Source of the DNA: an uncultured Christensenella sp.
GTDB taxonomy: Bacteria > Bacillota > Clostridia > Christensenellales > UBA3700
Reading direction: 5' to 3'
Length of the DNA stretch: 39,134 nt
Assembly (NCBI GenBank): GCA_910578245.1
Contig: CAJTPC010000009.1
Location: 5,120-44,253 of the forward strand
Positions within the stretch are counted from its first letter, which is position 1. The number at the start of each line of letters is the position of its first letter. Positions 23,731 through 31,457 of this stretch are shown here, in pieces. The position numbers and the translations under genes were made by a program. The notes below the pieces were generated by a model. The model ran no database searches and had not been told where the DNA came from. It saw nothing but the letters and a program-made list of their open reading frames with translations.

Positions 23731-24228
23731 GTGGAACAAACCAGAGTTGGACAATTTATTACGAAAAAGCGAAAAGAAAAGAATTTGACGCAGGAACAAC
23801 TTGCCGAGAGACTCAACGTTTCTAACAAAACGGTATCAAAATGGGAATGCGGAAAATGTATGCCTGACTATTCTTTAGTCGAAGCGTTATGCAAAGAATT
23901 GGATATTTCTATCGGCGAACTGCTAGAGGGCAAGGAGTATGAAAAGGATACTCAAGCTACGCAGAACGATCAGCTAATGAAACTCGTTAAAGATATTGAA
24001 CAGTTGAAGAAAGAGAAAGTTATTCCAAGACTATACGTGTCGGCAATTATTCTTGTCGTCATTGGAATTGCTTTGAGTTTTTTATCTACGATATTCGGCG
24101 GAAGCAACGTCGAGGATTTTATTTCAGGCTTTTTGATAGGTATAGCTATAGTTTTGATTTTGATAAGCATTTTTTTGATAGTTTATTCTATTTTTACGGC
24201 TATTATTAAGAAGAATAGGAGATTGTAA
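23731..24228 (+). CDS. XRE-family regulator with two C-terminal membrane helices
   Basis: A 165-residue protein starting with GTG after TTGGAGGG. Residues 1-65 are a full Cro/C1 HTH (KRKEKNLTQEQLAERLNVS, KTVSKWECGKCMPDYS, ELDISIGELLEG). After a charged linker, two hydrophobic helices follow (about 100-122 and 130-155). This HTH-plus-membrane-anchor layout is common in Firmicutes. The signal it senses and its targets are unknown; it lies between tRNA-Arg and a lipoprotein gene. Confidence 0.85.
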   Translation: MEQTRVGQFITKKRKEKNLTQEQLAERLNVSNKTVSKWECGKCMPDYSLVEALCKELDISIGELLEGKEYEKDTQATQNDQLMKLVKDIEQLKKEKVIPRLYVSAIILVVIGIALSFLSTIFGGSNVEDFISGFLIGIAIVLILISIFLIVYSIFTAIIKKNRRL

Positions 24229-24281
24229 AATTTACTTTGTATGCGATAATCTCTAGGAAAGCAAGATATTTCAAATTGGGG

Positions 24282-24310
24282 TTGAAACTATAGCGACTTT
24301 AGTGTATAAT
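24282..24310 (+). promoter_or_regulatory. Promoter of the Asp-box lipoprotein gene
   Basis: TTGAAA, 17 bases, TATAAT, followed by a leader of about 100 bases without a clear riboswitch. Confidence 0.8.
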
Positions 24311-24413
24311 AGATATTGAAGTATGTCGGCAATATGAACATTGCGAATGCAGAGTTCGCTTCTGAAATATTCTATGACAGTCATATGGAGACGCTTTTTT
24401 GGGGGAGAATTTT

Positions 24414-25835
24414 ATGGGTAAAAAATTTGTCATTGTCGTTGCAATTCTGCTTTTGTCGCTAATGGCGCTTGCAGGATGCGGAAACATCACTGAAGGAAAG
24501 GACTATACCATACCTTTAATTGATTTAGAGAACAAGCCAGAAGGCTTAGATTCTAAGTATGATTATCTATTTGACGAGAGAACGATAGTAGACCCCGAAA
24601 ACACAACCGATTATTTGGCTCATCCAGATTCCGTACTTATAAAAGACGCAAGCGGTTCGCTTAATACGATAATGACGATGTTTCCCGAAGGACACGGCAA
24701 AGGCAACGTCAAGGTTAGAATAAGTACTGATAAAGGAAAATCGTACGCGCAGTCAAGCGAGATTAAAGTTCCTGCGTCATGGGCAAAGTCGCAAGAAACG
24801 CCGACAGTATATAGATTGATATTCAACAAGGATAATATTCCATCTAGTGACGACAAACTTATTATGATTTCGGGCAATCCAAAGTGGCATAATGATCTCA
24901 AAACGAAAAAGAACGGCTTCAACGCCAGTATCTCTTCGGATGAAGGTAAGACTTGGACTGAGTTTGAGACGTTCTACGGAAGAGAATATTTCAGCTGGTG
25001 GCAGTCTTACAAGGTATTTGACGCTATTGTAGCTATGAGTTCGCTTACAAGACTTAAAGACCCTACTACTCACGAGTGGAAAGACGAATGGATGGGACTT
25101 TTCCACGATAGGAACTGGAACTGTTACAAGACTATACTTTCCTTTGACAGCAACGGAAAGATGAATTGGTCTTATCCGGAGAAGTATTTCAATAACGAAT
25201 ATAACAACTACAGGAAAATTCAAAAGAAATCAAACATGTGCGAGGTTGAAGTTATTCGTTCGGAAGGCGGAGAGGGCAATGAACTTTGTCTTATTACGAG
25301 GTCTAACTCAAAGAAAATCAATTCGCTTATATCTTTTTCTTTTGACGAAGGAAAAACTTGGAGCGAGCCCGTGGAAGTACCTGCGTCGCTTAACGGAGAA
25401 AGACATAAAGCAGAATGGGTAAAAGACGGGGATAATTGGAGATTGTTTATCACGTTTAGGTCTATTGAAAGAAGCCTTGATAAAATTGCTAAGTATGCGC
25501 CTGACCTAAAATCCACAGGCTGGATGAGCGAAGGTTGGATAGCATGGGTAGGCGATTGGGACGACCTTAAGAACGGAACGGAAGGCGATTACAGAGTTAA
25601 ACTTGCTCACACGTATCTGGGAGATGAGACGGCGCCTCAACGTAGCGCCAACGCCGACACGGGTTATTGCGGTAACGTGGTATTCGATGACGGCACTATA
25701 GTTACGAGTTCTTACGGTAGATTTGGAGAATGGGACGAAAACGAGAAGAGATACGTTAATTCCCAAAAGACGTATATTCTCAGCAAGAGGGTGAATCTCA
25801 AGGACCTAGACGCAATAGTAGATTATTTCAGATAA
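24414..25835 (+). CDS. Secreted lipoprotein with BNR/Asp-box (sialidase-like) repeats
   Basis: A 473-residue protein with signal peptide MGKKFVIVVAILLLSLMALA and lipobox LAGC (Cys22), so anchored on the outer face of the membrane. At least three Asp boxes of the S-x-D-x-G-x-[TS]-[WY] type are seen: STDKGKSY (about 104-111), SSDEGKTW (174-181) and SFDEGKTW (309-316). This indicates a six-bladed beta-propeller as in sialidases and other glycan-active proteins. The arginine triad of GH33 was not confirmed, so sialidase activity is not claimed. GGGGGAG precedes the ATG at 24414. Single-gene unit. Confidence 0.8.
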   Translation: MGKKFVIVVAILLLSLMALAGCGNITEGKDYTIPLIDLENKPEGLDSKYDYLFDERTIVDPENTTDYLAHPDSVLIKDASGSLNTIMTMFPEGHGKGNVKVRISTDKGKSYAQSSEIKVPASWAKSQETPTVYRLIFNKDNIPSSDDKLIMISGNPKWHNDLKTKKNGFNASISSDEGKTWTEFETFYGREYFSWWQSYKVFDAIVAMSSLTRLKDPTTHEWKDEWMGLFHDRNWNCYKTILSFDSNGKMNWSYPEKYFNNEYNNYRKIQKKSNMCEVEVIRSEGGEGNELCLITRSNSKKINSLISFSFDEGKTWSEPVEVPASLNGERHKAEWVKDGDNWRLFITFRSIERSLDKIAKYAPDLKSTGWMSEGWIAWVGDWDDLKNGTEGDYRVKLAHTYLGDETAPQRSANADTGYCGNVVFDDGTIVTSSYGRFGEWDENEKRYVNSQKTYILSKRVNLKDLDAIVDYFR

Positions 25836-25836
25836 T

Positions 25837-26171
25837 CTATTTCTCGCGACCGACTAGATGGTCTAAAGTTACGTCAAGATAGTCGGCAAGTTCAATCAAA
25901 GATAAAATATGCGGGTCTGCGCCATTTTTCCAATCGACAAAATGCGACGACTTAATACGAGTATTTGTATTGATTTGGTTGCGAGATATGAGCAATCAAG
26001 ATAATTGGCAATTTTAACAATTTGTGAAAGTCGCATATATTTAGCGTTATTTCTCCACCTACTGACGGTAGATACGGTGACTCCAATATCTTTTGCTAAA
26101 GTTTTGGTGTCAATATCCCTTTCAATCATCAATTCGTTTATTCTTTCGCCAATATTGATTTCTTCTTGCAT
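25837..26171 (-). pseudogene. Frameshifted double-HTH regulator
   Basis: The first frame (from 26171) gives a good XRE domain: INELMIERDIDTKTLAKDIG, then VSTVSRWRNNAKYMRLSQIV, then IANYLDCS. After that the frame loses sense. A different minus frame then reads LLISRNQINTNTRIKSSHFV, then DWKNGADPHILSLIELADYL, then DVTLDHLVGREK and a stop at 25837, which is the C-terminal part of a second HTH. A deletion plus frameshift after about residue 59 would explain this. The stop is one base from the lipoprotein stop on the other strand. A recent sequencing error could mimic the shift but not the missing linker. Confidence 0.65.
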
Positions 26172-26211
26172 ATTTTCCTACTAATTAATTATAAGAGCGC
26201 TAAATTGAAAT

Positions 26212-26625
26212 TTATAGTTCTATTGTTTCAATCTTAAAATCACAATAATACTCAGCTGTTTTGCCTACAAATTTTAATACGCAATAATCGGGGTCGGTTA
26301 CGCCTTGCTTATAAAACAGTTTGTCGCCAAAACGCCAAATTTCGTCTTTGGTTGCTTGGTCGGTACAGACTTGCATTTCGCCTGTTATTGAAACGCCTTG
26401 ATACTTAAATTTTCCGCGCTTATAAAAATAAACACACGCTTTATTATTTGCTAAATAATGTTTAATTTTGTTGGATGAAGTATTTGTAGAGAAATAAATC
26501 TCGTTCCCGTCTATTTTACGAGGGGCAAGCATAGCCCTTATTACGGGATAACCTTGCTCATTGACAGAGGCAATAAACGCCGTTTTCTGTTCCGATATAA
26601 ATTGAAAGATTTGTGTTTTATCCAT
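26212..26625 (-). CDS. Pyridoxamine 5'-phosphate oxidase-like FMN-binding protein
   Basis: A 137-residue split-barrel protein: FISEQKTAFIASVNEQGYPV, then RAMLAPRKIDGNEIYFSTNT, then SNKIKHYLANNKACVYFY and VSITGEMQV. This is the PNPOx-like family (flavin-reductase/general stress type), which binds FMN or F420 and usually reduces small molecules. True PdxH activity is not implied. GGAGG precedes the ATG. It has a promoter of its own and stands alone. Confidence 0.85.
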   Translation of the reverse strand: MDKTQIFQFISEQKTAFIASVNEQGYPVIRAMLAPRKIDGNEIYFSTNTSSNKIKHYLANNKACVYFYKRGKFKYQGVSITGEMQVCTDQATKDEIWRFGDKLFYKQGVTDPDYCVLKFVGKTAEYYCDFKIETIEL

Positions 26626-26664
26626 TGTATATTTCCTCCGCTAAATTACTGTTTTCGTAGTTTA

Positions 26665-26693
26665 ATTATATCAAAAGATAATAAGAAAAGCAA
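26665..26693 (-). promoter_or_regulatory. Promoter of the PNPOx-like gene
   Basis: Minus strand TTGCTT, 17 bases, TATAAT. Confidence 0.7.
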
Positions 26694-26750
26694 GGACATA
26701 TTATCCTTCTATCTTGATTAATAAGACATAGGCAAGTAAGCTCATAACGG

Positions 26751-26786
26751 AAAACAAAAAGAAAGAGAGGTTTTCTCTCTTTCTTT
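26751..26786 (-). terminator. Terminator of tRNA-Pro
   Basis: AAAGAAAGAGAG and CTCTCTTTCTTT form a 12-bp stem, followed on the minus strand by TTGTTTT. Confidence 0.8.
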
Positions 26787-26815
26787 GTTTTACATAAACG
26801 GCTTCACTTGCCGTC

Positions 26816-26892
26816 TGGTCTGAGTGACAAGACTTGAACTTGCGGCCTCTAGACCCCCAGTCTAGCGCGCTACCAAACTGCGCCACACCCAG
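26816..26892 (-). tRNA. tRNA-Pro (anticodon GGG)
   Basis: Minus strand 77 bases: acceptor CTGGGTG/CACTCAG, D arm GCGCAGTTTGGTAGCGC, anticodon stem CTAGA/TCTAG around CTGGGGG (GGG), T arm with AGTTCAAGTCT, discriminator A and encoded CCA. Confidence 0.95.
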
Positions 26893-26920
26893 ATAATGTT
26901 GTCAATATCTTAACGATAAG

Positions 26921-26949
26921 ATTATATATCAAATTTAAGGATATTGCAA
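26921..26949 (-). promoter_or_regulatory. Promoter of tRNA-Pro
   Basis: Minus strand TTGCAA, 17 bases, TATAAT, about 30 bases before the tRNA. Confidence 0.7.
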
Positions 26950-26976
26950 CAATTATATTAATTTTTTTATAAATAA

Positions 26977-28041
26977 CTACCTTGTAAAATTGACGCTAGT
27001 CAAATCGTACGTAATATCTCCTTCTACAAAACGTACTACCACACGGCTAACGAAGTTGTTATCTCCTTGCATTTTCATTTGCGCGGTGGAAATCATACAA
27101 CTTATCGAACCGCTTGCAGGGAAGGTAGTAGTAGTGGTAAATGAGCATCTAACTACCGGAATACTTGACGTCAAAACTTTAGAGTAGGTGACGGTCACGT
27201 TACCGCTTGCGTCAGCGTCTGACGTGGTTACGTCCCCGCTTACTTCGGAATAACCGCTGTTTATCGCGCCACTATTGATTTCTCCGCTTACGTCGCCACT
27301 GCCAATAGTTTCGCTGAAGCTCTTGTTGAGTACGAATTTATTTTTAAGAACGATATTGCTTGCGCTTGCATATGAGCAAATAAAAGACGCATTTTTAGTT
27401 TGACTTGAATCAACGTTGTACGTAGGAGCGACAATGGATACTGAAGAAGATAGGGTAGTCGCTCTTGCGAATTGATATAAGAATGAATTGTCTACTACAA
27501 AAGCCGAAGCGCTGTATTTAGCGCTGTCAGTAGACGTCACGCCGTCTATTATGAAAGTCACGTTGCTCTTTTTAGTTTCGTAAGAGGTAATGATTTCCTC
27601 AACTTTACCGTCTTTAACTGTCTTTGTATAAGAGAGTTTCGGCTCCAATTTGTTGGAAGCGTAGCTTTCCGTCACTTTCTCCATTACCTTGTAGCCTACT
27701 TTTTCGGCAGTTTTGTCGTCAAGAGTTGCGCTCATAGTCGACGTGAATTTATATCCGGTGAAGTTGTTGAGTTTTGGATTGACAGATTCGCTTGAAGTCG
27801 ATATAGATACGCTTTGATTGTAAACAGTTGTCATAGTCGAAGTATATTCGCCCAATTTTACGTTTTCTTTGTTGAATACATCGTACGTGCAAACTTCGGT
27901 TCCGCCTTCATGCCAACCGAGATTATTGTTGATTTGCGACATAATAGAATTTTTAGAAAAACTTTCTCCACAGCCGACAAAGGTCAACAAAACAGTAGTT
28001 GTAAGTATTATTGCTACCAAAAAAATAAGTATCTTTTTCAT
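26977..28041 (-). CDS. Hypothetical lipoprotein, Ser/Thr-rich
   Basis: A 354-residue protein with signal peptide MKKILIFLVAIILTTTVLL and lipobox FVGC (Cys24). The mature part is rich in Ser, Thr and Val with alternating beta-strand patterns and no recognisable domain. A low-complexity stretch (GSGDVSGEINSGAINSGYSE) lies near the middle. No ribosome binding site stands before the ATG; a TATAAT lies 9 bases upstream, so the leader would be very short. It diverges from addB, with about 90 bases between the start codons. Function unknown. Confidence 0.75.
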   Translation of the reverse strand: MKKILIFLVAIILTTTVLLTFVGCGESFSKNSIMSQINNNLGWHEGGTEVCTYDVFNKENVKLGEYTSTMTTVYNQSVSISTSSESVNPKLNNFTGYKFTSTMSATLDDKTAEKVGYKVMEKVTESYASNKLEPKLSYTKTVKDGKVEEIITSYETKKSNVTFIIDGVTSTDSAKYSASAFVVDNSFLYQFARATTLSSSVSIVAPTYNVDSSQTKNASFICSYASASNIVLKNKFVLNKSFSETIGSGDVSGEINSGAINSGYSEVSGDVTTSDADASGNVTVTYSKVLTSSIPVVRCSFTTTTTFPASGSISCMISTAQMKMQGDNNFVSRVVVRFVEGDITYDLTSVNFTR

Positions 28042-28050
28042 AATGATTAT

Positions 28051-28078
28051 ATTATAGCATATTTAGAGCGTTTTGCAA
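28051..28078 (-). promoter_or_regulatory. Promoter of the hypothetical lipoprotein gene
   Basis: Minus strand TTGCAA, 16 bases, TATAAT, ending 9 bases before the ATG. An overlapping second TATAAT lies 5 bases closer but lacks a -35. Confidence 0.6.
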
Positions 28079-28097
28079 TAATTTTTCCTATAATATA

Positions 28098-28126
28098 TTG
28101 CCAATATTGTCAAAAATTGTTACAAT
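28098..28126 (+). promoter_or_regulatory. Promoter of addBA placing the transcript start at the ATG
   Basis: TTGCCA, 17 bases, TACAAT, then six bases, then ATG. No Shine-Dalgarno sequence can fit; a leaderless message is predicted. Confidence 0.7.
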
Positions 28127-28132
28127 TAATCT

Positions 28133-31100
28133 ATGATAGAATTGATTTTGACGAATACTTTGGACTCAACGCCCATACTCGATAAACTTAAAAGCAGAGT
28201 AGGAGAGAGCAAAAAACACATACTTTTTGTGCCTGATAGATTTTCGCTTTCTTATCAAAAAGCCGTGCTTGAACATTTGAATATCAAAGGTACGTTTGAC
28301 ATAGAAGTTTCGTCTTTTCCGCGACTTGCCAACAAATTGCTTCAGAATAAAAAGCGCCTTTTGGACAAGCAGTCGGAGATTATGCTGTTACGCAAAGTTA
28401 TTGACGAGGATAAGGACGATTTGCTTTGCTTCGGCAAGATCGGCAAGAGTGTAGATTTCGCCAATGATATGTACGCTGTAATTTCACAAATTCGCAATAG
28501 CAATATTTCTGTAGAGCGTATGCAATCCGCTGTCGACGGGCTTCCCATGCGTATTGCCAACAAGACCAAGGATATAGTCAAAATTTATCACGATTACGTG
28601 CAATATATACAAGAAGATTATTCCGATGGAACAAGCAAGCTTCAAGCTCTTTGCGACTTAATATACGATGGCGCGCTCAACGATTACGAAGTCTATATAT
28701 CCGACTTTACTGCGTTTTCCAATATCGAATACGACATAATCAAGGCTATTATGCTTAACGCGCTTCACACGCATATTTGTCTTGTGGACAGCGATGGCGA
28801 CAATTCTCAGGTTTTTCCCACCGACGTTAAAAAACGTCTTTTCTCTTTGGCGAACGAAATAGGTCTGACTATGAAAACAACTTGCGTTCAAGAGCAGCTG
28901 ACGGGTGACGCCGAGATAATATTAAAGGGATTGTATTCTTACGGCAAAGTTGACGGGTTAAGGGACAACAGAACTCAAATTCTTGCTTGCAAGAGCGTTG
29001 TGGACGAAGTAAAAACCTTGGCAAGAACTATCAATGATCTTGTTAAGCGTCAAGGCGTAAGATATAGAGATATGGCTATAGTATGTTGTGATTTTGCGAC
29101 GTACACTCCATATATACAAAGCGTATTCAAAGATTTCGGCATACCGTTTTATGCGGATATTAAACAACAACTTTCATCTCAAGCCTTGACTAAGTTGGTT
29201 GCTTCGGCAATAAGAGCGGTAGGAGAGAAGTATTCTCAATCAAGCGTAATTGAATTTGCAAAGCAAGCCTTATTGGGATTTGACTATGACGAAGTATGTA
29301 TCTTCGACAATTATTGCTGTAAGTACGGTATTGAGTTTACGAGATTTTTATCGCCGTTTGCTCTAGGCGAGGGCGATGACAAATCCGTATCCGAAAACGT
29401 AAGAGAAAGAATAATCGGCTTGCTTGCGCCACTTCAACTCAGCGGGAGATTTATCAAGGAACATATCAAATCGGTAAGAGAGTTTTTGCAAAACTGCTCG
29501 GCGCATGAGTTGGTGGAAAATCTTGCGAGTTGGCAAGAGCAAAACGGCTTTGGCGAACTCTCGGCAATTACCTTGCAGTCGGAGAACAAACTCAACGCTA
29601 TCCTTGATAAGTGCGAAAGTATGCTTGGCAATAACATAGCCGATTGGGAAGAGTTTTACGGTATAATAATGACGGCGATAGAGTCTGTCGAGATGTCCAA
29701 TATTCCGCTATACAGCGACTGCGTATTTATCGGCGAAACCAGCGAAAACAGATACGCTAATCTCGATTACATGTTTGTCATAGGCGCGCTTGCAGGCAAA
29801 TTTCCCCCTGAACATAGCGACAGCGGTATAGTGTCGGAAAGAGAGTATGTTGCATGGAGCAATATGAACATAGATGTTCAACCCGATTGCAGACGGCGCA
29901 ACAGCAAAGAAAGACTGTCTACTCTTATGCTGTTGACGAGAGCAAGAAAGCAGTTGGTTATCAGCTATCCCGCGGCATCCTCAAGCGGTGAAGAACTTAC
30001 GCCGAGTTCAACGGTAGAGTACTTAATAGACCTTTTGGGCGTTACTCCAAGCTGTGAGCAAACTCCCGATAGCAGTTGGGATAGACAATCGTATATCAAC
30101 TACATATCTTCTCAGAAGAATATTTTGCAGGAATTTCTGTCTTTGCAAAGTCTTGTGTCGGCAAAGGCTATTGACGCAAGCGATACGCTCACGGACGTTT
30201 TGGATATTTTGTATACGCTTTGCTGTAAAAGATACGGAAAAGAATACGTAGACTTTTTGATTGGCGAAAGGACGGACGAGGTACAGCTCGACGCAGTGGG
30301 CGGAGTTATGTTCAACGGCTCGCATACGTCGGTTTCGCAATTTGAGAAGTACTTCAAGTGTCCGTTCTTACATTTTAACGAAAACGTGCTTAAACTTAAG
30401 CGTAAGCAGATAGCGGGACTTGAAGTCAAGGATACCGGTATTTTACTTCACGCTGTAATGGAGAAATATTTTGCTCTAAAAGATTGCGCGGATAAGCGCG
30501 AGAGCGAGATAGAAAATATCGTACCCAAGATTTTTATCGAGCAAGTCAAAGAGAGTAAGGAATACGCTTTTTTACTCGATGGCAAGAAAAACGCTTTGAC
30601 CGTGCAACAACTTGTCAATCAAGCGGTACACGTCGTGAAAAAACTTGTGCAGAACATGCAAGTTACCAAATTCAGACCCGATAAACTTGAGTTGAAATTC
30701 GGTTCTAATCAGGACGCAAGCATAGCGGGAATGGAGATTGACAATGGCGTTCGCAAATTGAGTTTTGACGGCGTTATTGACAGAGTGGATAGATTTGGCG
30801 ACAAGGCTATAATAATAGATTACAAGTCAAAGAGCAGCATTGACTTTAATCCTTCGAATATTCTTTACGGCGACAGGATACAGCTATTTGTGTATCTCAA
30901 CGCATTGCGATCTAGCGGTAATATCACACCTCAAGGCGTGTTCTATCTTTTGATGAACAACAAGTTTGTCAAAAAAGACAAAGAGTCAAGAAGATTTGCT
31001 TATAGAGGTTACGCAAACAAAGACGACGTGTTTGATTTGGACGAGGGCTTAACAGAGTATTCCGACTTTGCAAGTTCAGTATATCCCGTAAAAATCAAGA

Positions 31101-31456
31101 CGGATAAAGACGGCGAAGTGCAAATCAACGCTATTTCAGAACTCGGACACGTGATGAGCGGTAAAGGCTTTGACGATACTTGCGATTACGTGATGAAGTT
31201 GACAAGTAAGGCGTCTGCTGAGATAGAAGAAGGATACATTGCAAAATCTCCTTTGAATATCAATGGCAAAGAAGAGCCAAAGGCATGCCAGTACTGCGAT
31301 TACAAAGACTTATGCGCTCGCTCAAAAGTATACGTCAGGGACGTCAAAGACGTAAAGCAAGAAGAGTTCGAAAATCTAATTGCTGACGAGGCGAACAAAA
31401 CCGCAGACAACGTTGAGCATATAGACGGCTTGTGTTTGCCAAAGGAGGAGAGGTAG
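28133..31456 (+). CDS. addB: ATP-dependent helicase/nuclease subunit B
   Basis: Second nuclease subunit of the AddAB double-strand-break resection complex (1107 residues, usual size). The C-terminal RecB-type nuclease reads FDGVIDRVDRFGDKAIIIDY followed by KSKS. The iron-sulfur cysteines are visible: FKCPF near residue 743 and CQYCDYKDLC near 1052-1061. The N-terminus IELILTNTLDSTPILDKL lacks the G-x-x-G-S-G-K-[ST] P-loop that B. subtilis AddB has at this place. The start codon has no ribosome binding site and lies 6 bases after a -10 box. The addA ATG follows the stop by one base. Identification is secure from the C-terminus and the addA neighbour. Confidence 0.93.
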   Translation: MIELILTNTLDSTPILDKLKSRVGESKKHILFVPDRFSLSYQKAVLEHLNIKGTFDIEVSSFPRLANKLLQNKKRLLDKQSEIMLLRKVIDEDKDDLLCFGKIGKSVDFANDMYAVISQIRNSNISVERMQSAVDGLPMRIANKTKDIVKIYHDYVQYIQEDYSDGTSKLQALCDLIYDGALNDYEVYISDFTAFSNIEYDIIKAIMLNALHTHICLVDSDGDNSQVFPTDVKKRLFSLANEIGLTMKTTCVQEQLTGDAEIILKGLYSYGKVDGLRDNRTQILACKSVVDEVKTLARTINDLVKRQGVRYRDMAIVCCDFATYTPYIQSVFKDFGIPFYADIKQQLSSQALTKLVASAIRAVGEKYSQSSVIEFAKQALLGFDYDEVCIFDNYCCKYGIEFTRFLSPFALGEGDDKSVSENVRERIIGLLAPLQLSGRFIKEHIKSVREFLQNCSAHELVENLASWQEQNGFGELSAITLQSENKLNAILDKCESMLGNNIADWEEFYGIIMTAIESVEMSNIPLYSDCVFIGETSENRYANLDYMFVIGALAGKFPPEHSDSGIVSEREYVAWSNMNIDVQPDCRRRNSKERLSTLMLLTRARKQLVISYPAASSSGEELTPSSTVEYLIDLLGVTPSCEQTPDSSWDRQSYINYISSQKNILQEFLSLQSLVSAKAIDASDTLTDVLDILYTLCCKRYGKEYVDFLIGERTDEVQLDAVGGVMFNGSHTSVSQFEKYFKCPFLHFNENVLKLKRKQIAGLEVKDTGILLHAVMEKYFALKDCADKRESEIENIVPKIFIEQVKESKEYAFLLDGKKNALTVQQLVNQAVHVVKKLVQNMQVTKFRPDKLELKFGSNQDASIAGMEIDNGVRKLSFDGVIDRVDRFGDKAIIIDYKSKSSIDFNPSNILYGDRIQLFVYLNALRSSGNITPQGVFYLLMNNKFVKKDKESRRFAYRGYANKDDVFDLDEGLTEYSDFASSVYPVKIKTDKDGEVQINAISELGHVMSGKGFDDTCDYVMKLTSKASAEIEEGYIAKSPLNINGKEEPKACQYCDYKDLCARSKVYVRDVKDVKQEEFENLIADEANKTADNVEHIDGLCLPKEER

Positions 31457-31457
31457 T

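Noticed and set aside
24311..24413. Riboswitch in the leader of the Asp-box lipoprotein gene
   Set aside because: The leader is about 100 bases but shows no conserved riboswitch block or stable nested stems.
26701..26886. 61-codon frame MAQFGSALDWGSRG on the minus strand
   Set aside because: It is the translation of tRNA-Pro and its terminator, a well-known false ORF.
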